Shown here piece by piece: positions 45,843 to 58,480 of a stretch of DNA of 64,000 nt (within the stretch, counting starts at the first letter, position 1; each line of letters begins with the position of its first letter). The stretch covers positions 801,896 through 865,895 of the forward strand of contig CABFPE010000122.1 in assembly GCA_900660155.1 (NCBI GenBank), given 5' to 3'. The translations under genes and the position numbers were made by a program. Under the pieces are notes generated by a model, which did no database searches, was not told where the DNA came from, and was given only the letters and a program-made list of their open reading frames with translations. The stretch is from Hofstenia miamia. Lineage: Eukaryota > Xenacoelomorpha > Acoela > Hofsteniidae.

Positions 45843-47074
45843 ATACCATGTTTTTTTACTTAGTGACTCCACATTTTACATCTGTTGTTTATGTAAGATC
45901 CGCAGGAAAGTTTAGAGAAACAATTTTGGGGAGGTAGTTAAATAGTCAGGCGCATTCCATACAACCATGGTAACTTCGGATACTAATGCACGTTTTTTCT
46001 ATAATTTTAAGCAAGTGATTTTCAATTTTTTAAAAAAATTTTGCTTTCATATTATTTGCACTTACCAATGACCTGAATTGCTACAATGCAATGAACTACT
46101 CAGGTAATGATTTTTTTGAAATATTCTCTTCATTTTCAATTGCAAAATTATGTAAAATACATGATGTTGCAGAAAATGGTGTTTTAGTGTTAGTCTATCT
46201 TGATTATTTATAGAACTGCTCAGAGCCAAGTTAACTGATTCAATTTTATTACAAGTTTCGGTTATGTACATACATATTTACATTTAACAGATCTGCTTAA
46301 CAGAATCTGCTAATAAGATGCTAATCTTATCAGAATGACCAATTTTAGGTTTTCATTCAGAAAAATAGCTTTATAAAGGGTTGAGTAAATTAAAGTAAGG
46401 AAAATGATTTCAGTTGTTATTTGCTTGATAAAACCAAGATTTGTTTAATTTCTAACTTACTTGTATTTACTGCTCTCAATCATTGATTTTCTTGTAATTA
46501 AATGTACATATTAGCTAGTTCTTGAAAAGATTTATATGAAAGATATTTATTGAAATCTGCTGAAAAATCGGATAATCTCTCAGAAATTTGCAAACTGTAA
46601 CATTGATTACACAAAGAAATTACTAAAAGGTTCTTCAGATAAAATTTCTCCTAAGTAAATTTAAATACACAATACTGATCATAATATGATATAGGTATCC
46701 CTCAATACAGGGCCATATTAAAGAAAGGCCATGAATCGGCGAAATTCTCTATATTATTGGAGGCAGGAAAAAATGTATTAACACTATTTACATTCAAATT
46801 CACATAAAAACATAAGTCTTAAGCATAGTTCTGTAATACTGTAGATTTTATATAAGTATGTGTTTTCAATACATGGATATAGATCAAGCATTATATAAAT
46901 ATCTTGTAAATTTTAAATTGGCACTGTATAAACAAAAATTTACAACCGTGAAAAAATGAAATATTTATATAGCATCGCTTCAAAAACTTTTGCAAATTCT
47001 TTGCAACAAAACAAACTGTACATTTTCCACACAGGTGTTGAAAAACATAAGAAGTAGTAAAGTAAAGTTACTTG
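45843..47074. other. No supported gene
   Basis: AT-rich sequence without recognisable exon or element. Confidence 0.45.
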
Positions 47075-47894
47075 TTAATCCTTCGGATAACACAAGTGGC
47101 CTTGATCAATCAAATTGAGATATGAATCTACAGCCACATTTACTTTATCAAAATGAGCCAAATATCCAACAACATGCATCAATGTTTCAATTGTATCTTG
47201 AATAAGATTTTGTGTTACGCTTTCCATGGAGAGTATCTCCAATACATCAAGTTCATTATCAGACAATGGCACTTTGCAAAGTTGCAAACGGAAATGTAAT
47301 ATGTAGCACCAGCACACATTCTGAAATGCGGAAAGCATTCCTCTATGGTATCGCCACCAAAATATACCAGCATTACATATTCATGTTTATACGTCCTATC
47401 AGTTGCAAAAAGATATTTTGCTATGGCAATATATGCGTTGGATAGTCGATAAAGAGCAGAGGCTGCGTCTGTAGACAGCGATCTGACTTTACTAGAATTA
47501 GAAATGCATGACACGTACTGACCTAACTTTCCAATCCTTTCTAAAAACAACAGCTTTTCGTCATCTAGACTTGATACTGTATTTCCTGATTTTATGTGCT
47601 GTGTAGCGGACTTACAATTTCCAACGTCAAAGTATCTATCAATACGAAAACACAAGGTAGTATCACTAGCTATTAATTTTGTGACAGAGTGACTTTCCAA
47701 AGCTGAAGCAGTGTAGTTGTTAAAGCCTTGCAAAGCTAAAGACATTTTTTGTGTTTCAATCTTTGACGGCCAACTGAAGAATTTGTAAGTGTAGATTTTT
47801 TTACCAAAACTCTCTTGTCATGTTCGCAAAGAAGGCTAATATGCTTCCATTCAGCCTTTCTAACCTCCTCATCATTAGAATCACTTTGTGACAT
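47075..47894 (-). pseudogene. Frame-disrupted intronless host-like gene, unrecognised
   Basis: Three overlapping frames on one strand give protein-like sequence. The first (from 47894) reads MSQSDSNDEEVRKAEWKHIS and then LLCEHDKRVLVKKSTLTNSS. The second (from 47745) reads MSLALQGFNNYTASALESHS, then FLERIGKLGQYVSCISNSSK and DAASALYRLSNAYIAIAKYL. The third, to the stop at 47075, reads PLSDNELDVLEILSMESVTQ and DTIETLMHVVGYLAHFDKVN. The shifts fall near 47745 (an A-run) and near 47330. No introns interrupt it, so it could be a processed copy, a gene with small assembly errors, or a gene truly starting at 47745. I do not recognise the family; composition suggests a soluble helical protein. Confidence 0.5.
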
Positions 47895-48225
47895 AAAGTC
47901 ATAAAAATTAGCTTACTTCATTTTCTCAGTGAACCAACAATTACGAATTGATTTGATCAAATGAGTAAGATCATTAAAAAAATGGCCAATCCACATTGGC
48001 CGAGGGATGGCGACCAAGCCAGGGGGAATCAACGGAAATCTGAAGGTGTCCAAAATACGGCAAACAAGGCGGAATATATCTTTAAATTATTCCGCCTTCA
48101 ATAATTTAGAGAAATTGTCAGGTTCATAGCCTTTTGTAGTATTAGCCTTGCCTCAATATAATGGAATGCATCCGCATTTCTCATTAAAATTCACTATATT
48201 TGTATAAAGTATCACATAATTTAAA

Positions 48226-50865
48226 AAATATTATCTAGTAATGTTTCTGTAATGTTTTTAGAATTTGCATAAATGTTTACACATGGAATTGTATTTAATA
48301 TGGAAACAGATGGTTTTGCGAGGGAAATATATTGCATAAACCAAAATTCTAAAAGTCAATCATTTAAAATATTACTGCAATAAATAGATATTCTCATTAA
48401 ATTTGTTTGATCGTTAACTTTGTACATTTTCACCCTGATTTATTGCGATATATTATATAGCATTTTTCAGGGTATTGATTCGCAGTAATCAAAATCAGAA
48501 CTTTAATTTAAGCAAAGGCAACGTGTAAAGAACGGTACAGAAATATTTTTTAAAATGACTGTTGTTTTCATAGAAAGGAAGAAAGTGAAAATGGTATTAA
48601 ATAATTTTCTTAAAGGTTTGTAAGAAACTTTTATTAAAAATAATTGAAATAGAAAGACTAACAGGCAGAAAGGATGTGGGAGTTACAACCATTATAAAAA
48701 ATGAGGGAAAATTAGAAGCATTGCTTAGATGTTTACAAAATTCAAAGGTTGCTGTGATATTTTCTAAGAACCCAAATGGTGTTGTGATATTTCATAAAAA
48801 CAGGTTCGTTACAAGGATTTATTCAAAGAACCAGCGCATTAAAAGGCTAGATGGAAGTACTAGTGGGCAGATACAAAGTGGCGATTTGCTTAATTATTTA
48901 AATATTAATAACTAGATTACATGAAAGAGATGAAATTTAGAATATCGAATTATCATTATTTTCAGAATTTTAAGAAATTGCAAATTATGAAGTAAAACTA
49001 AAATGAAAAGCTTTTCAATTTCATTTCGTTATATTTGATTTTGAAATTATTCTTAAGGGTGTCCGAGTGTTATTGAAATATTGTTTTCTCCCTTACTATG
49101 ATTGGTTGAGTACATTCATCTTGCTAGATACATATTAATCCTAGTAATTTTTACCTTAAATGTAGGCTCGCCAATAGCAACCTCTATTGTGACTTTAAAG
49201 ACACAACCCGTATGTGTCATTTTCAAACGTTATCCCCGGAAATTACTCAGATTAAGCTCTGTAGTCTTTTGTAAATGTACTCATGTGTAATGATAAAAAC
49301 TGGTGTTAAGAATAAAATTCTTAGGTCGGAAGTATTTGAAAGTATTAAGTTCAATTTTTCAAAAGAACTACCGATTTAAAAATCAAATTCTCATCATGGA
49401 AGGCGTAGAGTCAGAGTTCGTAGCTCTTAATTTTTTTTACGGAATCCATCACAGATTTTTAAAAAAAGATATTGAAAGTTTGAAAGATGTACAGCCTTGA
49501 GCATAAAGCCCCGCATAAGATATAAAATATAAAATAACTGAATTTAATTAACAATAATGACTGAAACACCTACAAAGCAAAATTCAAATAGAGTACACGG
49601 GTTCTTAGTATTTAATAGGGTATCCTATATTTTTTACAATAGCTTGTAGCTTCTTTGACTTCAATTTAAACACATTCGCAATGTAACCGTCGGGAATTAT
49701 AAGCAAATCTTCCTTGATTGATGGCCAAAGATCATTTATAACTGTAATTTTTGTTATTATTCACCATTCTCTTTAACTGATCCAGTATATTCTTAATCAG
49801 ATTGAGGTACAGAGAACTTGCTTCTCAGTCTGGCAGAAGCATAACTCCTTCTCCTTCCATAAATTCCATAACTTCCTTGGACTTATGACAAGGTGCGTTT
49901 TCTAGCTGCAGAAAGTCATCTTGATCCAGCATTGGTAGTACATGGGCCATCAAATATCATTATATTGCTTTCTATCCATCGCTTTATCCCCCTTTTCCAG
50001 AACTCGCAGCCCAGAACTCCATATTAATTTTGTTGACCAGGGATATTTGTAGCTAAATAAAGCAGCTTGAATCGATACACTTCACTCCTAGGTCTCCTGG
50101 CGAATTGCACTCATCTCGACTGAAATTGTATACGACTTTCACCGGAAAATACAACATTGCACCATTGTTTTTCAGGGTTATTAATTTTTTCACGATCCGA
50201 GAAAAATCTCGATTTGATATGATGCAAATTTAGGAGAGGTTTTTTGTAGCTGTGTCTACCAAATAGATCATATTTCTGTAAAATTCTGTGAATGCTTCCT
50301 AGTGAATAATTCTGACCATCACTCTAACTACTTTTCAATTGTCTGGGTGTCGTTTTTGGTTAAATTACAGACATCCTCCGTAATAGGGATCTGAACCTTT
50401 CTGTGGACTTTGCTGGATGCCATTCTGGTCTTACTCATTCAATTTGGCTTTAAGTTTTAAAAGCCGCTATAATGCACCTGACAGTAAATCTTGAGATCAT
50501 TAAATACTCCGCTATTTCTTTTTGAGACAGTCTAAACTTGACTTTTTGAATCACCTGTTTCTTGACATGATTTGGTGTAGATTTAAGTCCCATGTGTTCA
50601 AGAGTAAGCAGATTTGGCTGTGAGTCTTTCTTGGATAGGTTAGAAAAAATAGCTAGCTGTCGACAATTTAGGGCGGGTATATCATGATTAATGATTATAA
50701 TGTTTGAATGCATTTCAATGTTAGATGCGCGACTTTTATGTTCAAGACTGTATATTTGCTTAAAACTTTAAAAGTAAGAAACTAAAATATTATTTAAATT
50801 AGTGTACATAATTTTTATAAGAAAGGTCTTTTTTCATAAAATAACACCTTGTATTTCAAAAAAAC
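48226..50865 (+). repeat. Tandem duplication, unit 1 (with Tc1 insertion)
   Basis: This starts ATTATCTAGTAATGTTTCTG. Sequence 48226-49489 and the tail 50753-50865 are collinear with unit 2. The 1.26 kb between them is an inserted Tc1-like element. A 79-codon open frame (48676-48915, ending QIQSGDLLNYLNINN) is partly shared with unit 2, whose version reads QTQSGNLINYLNLNY. The unit's origin is unknown. Confidence 0.8.
49492..50750 (-). mobile_element. Tc1-like transposon relic inserted in duplication unit 1
   Basis: The ends CAGCCTTGAGCATAAAG and (inverted) CAGTCTTGAACATAAAAG are flanked by TA on each side (49490-49491 and 50751-50752). On the minus strand, a frame at 50450-50713 ends KEIAEYLMISRFTVRCIIAA, the Tc1 helix-turn-helix. 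Near 49890 the frame DQDDFLQLENAPCHKSKEVM matches the DDE-domain motif (..DNAPCH..), and NLIKNILDQLKR matches the (N)P(I)EN.W..LKR motif in worn form. There are many disruptions, so it is inactive. Unit 2 lacks it. Confidence 0.85.
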
Positions 50866-52215
50866 ATTATCTAGTAATGTTTCTGTAATGTTTTTTAGAA
50901 TTGGCATAAATGTTTACATATTTAATATGGAAACAAATGGCCTTGGAGGGAAATATATTGCATAGGACCTAAACCAAAATGCTAAAAGTCAATCTTTTAA
51001 AATATTACTGCAATAAATATACTTATATTCTAATTAAATTTGCTTAGTGGTTAGTTTTGTACATTTTCACACTGATTTACTGCTATATATTATATAAAAT
51101 TTTTCAGGGTATTGATTTGCAGGAATCCAAATCAGAAATTTATTTTAAGCAAATGCAACGTGTAAAGAACGTTACAGAAATATTTTAAAAAATGACTGTT
51201 GTTATCATAAGAAGGAAGAAATTGAAAGTGGTATTTACAAACTTTCTTAAAGATTTTTAAGAAACTTTCGCTTATGTGATTTTATTAAAACATATTAAAA
51301 TAGAAAGGCCAAAAAGCAGGAGGGATATGAGAACCACAACCATTATGATAAATGAGGGAAAGTTAGAAACGTTGCTTAGACTTCTTTAAAATTCAAAGGT
51401 TGCTATGACATTTTCTAAAAACAAATTTGTTACAAGAATATATTCAAAGAATCATCGCATTAATAGGCTACATGCAGGTACCAGTGGGCAGACACAAAGT
51501 GGCAATTTGATTAATTATTTAAATTTAAATTATCTATTTTGCATGAAAGAGCTGAAAATCGAATTTTTTAGTTGTTTTTTCAAATTTTTCAAGTCACTAT
51601 ACCTTTCGTGTAAAATGGCATTTCTTCAACTCAGATGCAACCAGGACAAAGTCGACAAGAGGTCCAAAATAAGATTAGGAAGTACCAGATATTTTTTATA
51701 TTTTCTACCAAAAAAGCCCTAGAATAAAACGAAAGTAAATGGTTTTAAATTCCTTTGTTATGGTCTTTGAGTTAACGGTTAAACCTAAAATCCCAGAATG
51801 ACTATAAAATCACAACAAGTATACGTCAGTTTCAACCGTTATCTCTCGAAATTATTCAGAATCTCTTTAGTGTATGGTAAATGTACTCACGTGTAGTGAT
51901 GAAAATTGGTTTTAAGAATAAAATTCTTATGTCGGAAGTATTTGAAAGTATTAAATTCTATTTTTCAAAAGAAATACCGATTTAAAAAATCAAATTCACC
52001 TCATGGAAGGCGTAAACTCAAAGATTGTGGCTCATAAATTTTTTATGGAAGCCATCAGATTTTTAAAAAATGATATTGAAAGCTTAGTAGGATACCTGTA
52101 TATAAAAGCAATATATTTGCTTAAAAATTTCAAAAGTAAAAACATAAAACATTACTTAAATCAGTGTACATAATTTCATTTGGGGAAGGTCTTTGCTTAT
52201 AAAATAATACTTTGT
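50866..52215 (+). repeat. Tandem duplication, unit 2 (uninterrupted)
   Basis: This repeats unit 1 at roughly 85-90% by eye, starting ACATTATCTAGTAATGTTTC. Its tail TATTTGCTTAAAAATTTC to ATACTTTGTAT (about 52117-52215) matches the sequence to the right of the Tc1 element in unit 1. That fixes the boundaries of both the duplication and the insertion. Confidence 0.8.
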
Positions 52216-52712
52216 ATGGTAGACACCAAGTGAAACAGAGGTGGTTGTAAACGGTCTCTTTGTCTTTGAGGCAGTATTTTGAATTCCTTTTATAAAGTAA
52301 GTGAGCAACAGCTGACTAATACTGTTTCTTAAATTCATTGACTGAGATAATTGTCATGATTTCGAATGAATTTTATTTATTTTGGTCAAGACATAAATCG
52401 AAGTTAACACAGCAGCCACAGTTTAAATTATACTAATTTCTTTTGTGCTAAGTTAATTTTATACAATTTTATTTGAATTGTGTTGTAATCAGCATCCTAA
52501 AAACGGGAAACACAACTTAAATAATGAAAAAATAGGCTTTCCTTACTCCGAACGAGGGCGAAACGGTTGCTTATTTTAAACATGTTTATGTGGTTATAAT
52601 TACACGAAGAAAACTATAAAGGACAGTGGGGCAAAGATGTGTTAGCTCAAGCTGTGAGAGAATAGAACAGCACAGTAAGTATACTCTTGAAGCTACTAGT
52701 TGGTTACTTCTA

Positions 52713-52850
52713 TAGTGGCGTAACCAGAAAATTCTGGTGGTGGGGACTTTCTTGAAAAATGCAATTCGAAATCCGATTATAGACTCGTGACCCAATATAT
52801 CCATATCCATGGTACCTCTTTGGCAACACCCCTCTGCTGCTTTGACGTAT
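52713..52850. mobile_element. hAT-like terminus, unpaired
   Basis: TAGTGGCGTAACCAG followed by AAAATTCTGG and GGTGGGGAC resembles the CAGTGGCGTAGCCAG-type ends of hAT miniatures such as the one at 34325. A possible decayed partner (CACCCCTCTGCTGCT) lies near 52830. No target duplication is visible. Confidence 0.4.
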
Positions 52851-53611
52851 CTAATTTTCACTGCATTACAACTTCAGTTATTGACAAAACGTATCATTAT
52901 TGTTGTCGAAAGATGATTTCTTTTATCCGAATGTGATTTTTTGTAGTTCAAATATAATAATTTTTTGTAAAGAACAAAAAACTGAACTTGGGAGAATTTT
53001 TAAAATCATGGAATTTAAAGAGAGTGGGCGAGAGAAGTTCGGTCATTGGTGGTTGTTACTTTAGAAAAGAAATCAGACACTTACTCTTCATTTCACTGGG
53101 AACATCTCTGCGGACAGGAACCAAATATTCAACTGAAGTCAAATCAGTCAATATTTTTCGGATTTAGACAGATTCTGAAAAGAAGTGGGTTCTATGATTT
53201 TTCTACAAGGAGAATGCACTCAGTTCTCCTGTAGCTTCATCTGTGTTTTGGCAACTTCCATAAAATTTTTATAAAGCACTATTAAATTTATAATTAATTA
53301 ATCGTTATTGTTTCACCGAAAGTTAAGTTGCTTCAAGGCAATAATATTACAATTGTAATGCATTGTTTGAACAGTGTTAAATTGATTCATATTAAGTGCT
53401 AATACAATTTTTGTTAAATGTGTTAAACAAACTTCTAACGTCTGTGCTTAAAACATGCTACCAAAAGTACCTACTCGCAACAAAATGTTTAAGTAGCCAA
53501 TAGTTCGACGTAAATTTCGTACGCAATATTTCTACTCATTGGCCAATAGTGTAGTCTGTTTGTTCCTGATGCAAAATTATTCATTCATATTCACAAATTT
53601 ATAGTTGAATC
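52851..53611. other. Upstream region of M3 peptidase paralogue 2
   Basis: No gene is supported. The last 100 bp before the ATG contain TTATTCATTCATATTCACAA and AATTTATAGTT. No sequence similarity to the upstream region of paralogue 1 is seen, so a shared promoter duplication is not evident. Confidence 0.4.
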
Positions 53612-55774
53612 ATGTTGATATTTGCGTATCTCTTAGCATGCGCAATAATCATTGTGGAATCTACGGATCAGACATGTAGGACTAACTATTCTGCTGATGT
53701 TATCATTCCAGATAATTGCATTGAAGAGTTTCGATCTAATCCTGCGTTGGCTATTCAATGTTTCCCTAAATTCAATGATGTTACAATAAGTAATTTAAAG
53801 AGTGCTATAGATTGTGCTTTGGAATTTCTTAGAATAAATTTTCATAGTCTATGCAAAAGAATAGAAAGAGAAGTGACTTGGAGTACGGTATTCGAATCAA
53901 TGGAAACTTATAATGCACCCTTAGAATATACATTTACATTTTTACAGGAATTGCACAGCCTTTATAACAGTGAAGAAGTTCAATCTCTTATTGAGGATGA
54001 ATTATCAACGTTAGCGAACCTAACAAGTGAGATTGCTACAAGCAGATGTTTATTTAATGCCACAAAAATGCTACGAGAGAAAAAACACGAATTTTCCATG
54101 GTGAAACAAAGAATAATTGAAGCTAGCTACAACAGTTTTATTGAATCAGGTATAGAACTTCCACGTGATCAGCAATTACGCTTAAAAGATATTGAAGTCG
54201 CATTGGGTAAGTGTACTCTTCGATTTCAAACGAATGTTATGAAATCAACAGGACAGTTTGACCTTCTATTGCAAACCCAAGAGAAAGTGAAAGGGTTGCC
54301 CCAATACTTACTTCGAATAATGTACAGGAAAGCAGTTGCAAAATACAATGTTACGGGTTCTACAATAGGTGGTCCTTGGTTAGTTACGCTTGATAACACT
54401 GTGGCTTTCCCCGTGTTGATGTTTGCAGACGATAGAAGTTTAAGGGAAAAGGTGTATATGCGTTCTATTAAAATTGCAGGGGAAGAACCTTATGACAATT
54501 CGCCAGTCATTGAAGAAATGCGGTCTCTGTATCAAGAGAAAGCAGCATTACTAGGATATTCATCATATACCGAGTTTTCTCTGAGTCATAAAATGGCAGC
54601 AAACTACAGCAATGTCATGAAATTTATAGAAAAGCTCTCGAAATGCTCTTTTAAAAAAGCCCATGAGGAAATTAAGATGCTAAAGGATTTTGCGTTGGAA
54701 AAAGACAATGTAATTCTAAAGCCTTGGGACCTATCATACTATTTGAGAAAATTCAAGGAAGATGAATTTAAAATTTCAAAAGAGGAAATCAAAGGATATT
54801 TTCCTAAGACCTTTGTCATTGAAGAAATGTTGGATTTCTTAAGTGGAATGTACAATATTAAAATAGTTGAGTCAACTCATGACTATCAGACATATAGCCC
54901 TGATGTCAAACTTTATGACATATTCAACAACTCAAATACGTATTTGGGGTCGTTTTATTTTGACATTATAAGTAGGCCTGGAAGAAAACAGGATGGTTCT
55001 TGGATGTCTGTTTTTCAAACAAAGTCAGAAGTATTACATCATCATCCAATTTCATTTTTATCCTCAAATACTGATACATCTGAAACATTTAATTTGGGAG
55101 ACATCTCAACCATTTTTCATGAAATGGGTCATACACTCCAAGCTCTTCTAACCAAAGTAAAGTATAGTCAAGCATCGGGAATAAATCTTATTGAATGGGA
55201 TGCCGTTGAATTTCCAAGCCAATATCTTGAGGCTTTTATAAAGAAAGTCGAAATTGTATCATTGTTAAGTAGCCATGTTAATACTAGCAAAAAAATCGGA
55301 AATACACTTCTTCAAAATTATTTGGAAGGCCAAAAATCATTTTCTGGTCTTGATTTGATGACACAATTGAAACTGTCTGCATTTGATTTGGAAGTTTTTA
55401 GGCAACATAATAAATCATGGTATGAAATATTAAAGAATATCTCAGTTACATACTCTACTGGACTTGATTCGACGGAGTACGGAAACCTGTTTCCTTGCTC
55501 ATTTTCCCATATTTTTGGTGGAGGTTACACAGCAGGCTATTATTCTTATAAATGGGCAGAAGTGATGGCGTTGGATGCAGCTGATTATGTCCTAAGCAAA
55601 TACGGTACACCAGAGTTTAAGGAAAGAGCTCTACATTTTAAGAAAACTATTCTTGAAACTGGAGGCAGTCGCTCAGCGGCTGAAAGTTTTCGGGAATTTA
55701 GAGGACGAGACCCATCTGAGGATGCGTTGATGCGTCACTATGGAATTCTGGATCGTTGTCATAATTATTCATGA
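53612..55774 (+). CDS. Secreted M3-family metallopeptidase, oligopeptidase A type (paralogue 2)
   Basis: An uninterrupted 720-codon frame. The signal peptide MLIFAYLLACAIIIVES precedes TDQTC, a cysteine shared in place with paralogue 1. The N-terminal block TWSTVFESMETYNAPLEYTF matches the OpdA TW..L..PLE region. KPWDLSYYLRKF starts at residue 370. HEMGH is at 503-507 with third zinc ligand Glu533 in WDAVEFPSQYLEAF, followed by FSHIFGGGYTAGYYSYKWAE and FREFRGRDPSEDALMRHYGI. All catalytic residues are kept and length equals the family norm of about 680 plus the secretion signal. It is clearly homologous to the - strand gene at 7.5 kb over its full length. Residues around 347-402 are mixed or acidic (EDEFKISKEEIK) where paralogue 1 is strongly basic (EKKFKIKKAKIK). 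It has no introns. Likely an extracellular peptide-degrading enzyme; substrate unknown. Confidence 0.95.
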   Translation: MLIFAYLLACAIIIVESTDQTCRTNYSADVIIPDNCIEEFRSNPALAIQCFPKFNDVTISNLKSAIDCALEFLRINFHSLCKRIEREVTWSTVFESMETYNAPLEYTFTFLQELHSLYNSEEVQSLIEDELSTLANLTSEIATSRCLFNATKMLREKKHEFSMVKQRIIEASYNSFIESGIELPRDQQLRLKDIEVALGKCTLRFQTNVMKSTGQFDLLLQTQEKVKGLPQYLLRIMYRKAVAKYNVTGSTIGGPWLVTLDNTVAFPVLMFADDRSLREKVYMRSIKIAGEEPYDNSPVIEEMRSLYQEKAALLGYSSYTEFSLSHKMAANYSNVMKFIEKLSKCSFKKAHEEIKMLKDFALEKDNVILKPWDLSYYLRKFKEDEFKISKEEIKGYFPKTFVIEEMLDFLSGMYNIKIVESTHDYQTYSPDVKLYDIFNNSNTYLGSFYFDIISRPGRKQDGSWMSVFQTKSEVLHHHPISFLSSNTDTSETFNLGDISTIFHEMGHTLQALLTKVKYSQASGINLIEWDAVEFPSQYLEAFIKKVEIVSLLSSHVNTSKKIGNTLLQNYLEGQKSFSGLDLMTQLKLSAFDLEVFRQHNKSWYEILKNISVTYSTGLDSTEYGNLFPCSFSHIFGGGYTAGYYSYKWAEVMALDAADYVLSKYGTPEFKERALHFKKTILETGGSRSAAESFREFRGRDPSEDALMRHYGILDRCHNYS

Positions 55775-57544
55775 TTTATTAATTTATGCGAATCGCAATT
55801 TATTGACCTTTGTAATTGATTTTGTATTCGACAAAGAAATTCAGATTTTAATTTTTTTGTTTTAGACATCTAAGGACAAATTAGCTTATGTTCTCCTGAA
55901 AAGAAACATACTTTGTCTTTTTATTTAGTAAATACGAAATGTATTCTAAATTTGTTGAATTATATACATATATTATTATATTGTTAATATACATATATTT
56001 AAATACTAGAGACGTTTGTAGAGTATAGTTTAGCATAAAATGTACCTAACCGCTATTATATACATTAAATATAGAGCATATACAATTACATACCTTCCAA
56101 ATATTTCTATGAAATACTTCATATATATTTTACGATACTAATGGACTGGTATTTGTATTAGAGATATAATGTGCTCAAAAATATCAAAGTACTCGTATAA
56201 TTTTAGAGCAGTGGGGTTGCAGACATTTTTTTATAAGAACCAGGAAAACATTGTTCATGCATATTTTTAATAAAAATATAGTTCCTACTTTGCTTCTATC
56301 TATCATTCTATATATAAAATTGTTGTTATAAGAGATAATGTTGTTTTGACTGACACTGACAACTCAATTTTGAGTCAGCCATGAGGTCACAATTAAGTTT
56401 TAATACTATTGGCATAACCAGACATTGTCAAAGGCTGCTGTTCTTTTCGAGAAAACTCAAATGTAGTAAAAGGGAAATGAGAAAGAGTATGTAATATATT
56501 TTGGAAATAATTTCTTAAGAATTTTTTAGAGGCAAATGTGAACTAATAAACATTACTATAGTTATAGGGTGCACTATATAGCAAGCATTAGAATTATGAT
56601 ATGCAGCAGCATGTATTGCCTATTGAAATCGAAGTAAATTGAGTTTCAGTTTCTGTCCTAATATTTTCGAGAGATTCAATACATTGTTCATTGCTTTGAG
56701 ATTCATTGCTATTCTGACAAATTTGTCTATGTTCTTCCAGATTCACATATTTTTATAGTCAAAGTTGGTATAGCTAAAGTTTAACTAGACTGCATAGACT
56801 TAAAGAAGCGTCGTATATCCATTGCTAAAATTCAACGAGCATGACAACCACAACAAAACAATAAACAACAACTGCAGTAACTTCTGAAATGCTGCAAATT
56901 CAAATAATACTGTTAATTGTCTACCTGAAGCAATCAGTGTTTAGTAATGAAGCTAGCTTTCGTACCGTGTCTATGTACGAATTACTGCTGAAATGAGTAA
57001 ATCATTGCAAACATAGAACATAGAAGCACATGAGCTATTTGCATGACTGCGCACTATGGCATTTATCACTGCACAATATTAATTTATTACTCGGTATTTT
57101 TGAACCCTGATTAATGCAGTAAAATTAGATTGCAAATCTTTAGCGATAACCACAAGAAAAATCATATATTCATCTACTGCGGACAGTAATGAATTTTAAT
57201 AAACCATAGAAATTATTATTATGCAGGCTGCTAACATTTAATAGTGTATTTAAGTGGGAATACCTTACAAATAGTTTTTTATAAAATGTCATGTATTGGG
57301 GAGAGAGGTGCAAATTGCACCTTCAAATTTGACAGGGAAGCTCTTTTAATATAGAACATTCAATACCCGCAGTGATGTTGCAAATTTACAACATATTTTT
57401 CCTGACGTCAACCTTTTTCAATACAAGGAGGTCAGCAAAATATGCTACTTCTTATAAGAGTTTACTGATGGAGTGAATCGATGAAATTTTGTCCTATTTT
57501 TTACCTGTTATATACATTGTACTGCACAGTAACTTTGTTCTCCC
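55775..57544. other. No supported gene
   Basis: AT-rich 3' flank of the peptidase gene. No exon, RNA gene or complete element recognised. Confidence 0.45.
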
Positions 57545-57831
57545 CAGAGATGGACACGACTGAATCTTTCCGGCTCGGCCCGGCCCGTAAACTATTATTT
57601 CAAGCCCGTGTTGGAATTTTTGTAGCTGATTTTCGGCCAGTCAAACTTTATTGATCTATTTCAATACATTAATTTTTGGCTGCAGCATTAAGTCAAATTT
57701 GACTACAATCTCTTTCTAACAAAGCAGAAGTTGCTTGGGTGGCATATATTTTCAATGTAGCGTTGCACAAAGTTGGGCCCGTTTTTTGTCCGCAATTTCC
57801 TAAATCTTGGGCGTGCCCGTGTCCATCTCTG
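57545..57831. mobile_element. hAT-type miniature element, family E
   Basis: CAGAGATGGACACG at the left is exactly matched in inverted form by CGTGTCCATCTCTG at the right; one more C/G pair extends the match outward. The flanking octamers gttctccc and gttccctt agree at 5 of 8, so any target duplication is eroded. Subterminal GGCTCGGCCCGGCCCG resembles that of the larger hAT at 44.1-45.8 kb. Confidence 0.75.
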
Positions 57832-58480
57832 GTTCCCTTGTGCTACAAAATTGTAACGAAAAATGTATTATAGGGAATAAAAATTTCAGTATAGAAATAT
57901 GTTAGTACTACCCCCTAACAAAATGCCGGAAAAATTTTTTGGCCGAAGATATTGAGACAATTTTTTCAGTAAATGGAAAAAACTAAGTTTCACGGAATGA
58001 AAATTTCCATGTGCATTCAGCTAATCACAATTTTACAACTTCCCAAAAAAAATAGGTTAAACCAAAGAACACTCAAGAAGCGCAAAACGTTGCCAACTAG
58101 CTCAATTTTCTCAAATGCTAATTATCCATTACATTATACAATATATGCAAATATCTTTATGTATGTATACATATATATTATATATATATGTGTGTGTATA
58201 TATATATAGGTTTGTTTTCAAAAGCCTTTCAGTTATAAAATGAGACGAAACAAACACATCAATCAATTACGCAATAACGGTAAATTTTGTAGTTCATATA
58301 TAATGGCAAATCAAACGTTCATGTGATATAATAGTCAGAATTCATTTTACAAATAAGATATTGACTGTGCTTTTTTTTAATGTCACGCTCGTGCATATTA
58401 TATACTCGCCTTTATTGCTGATTCACACATGTTTCTCTTATGTCATGGAAACCACAGTTTTAATGAGGTATGTATTTCAG

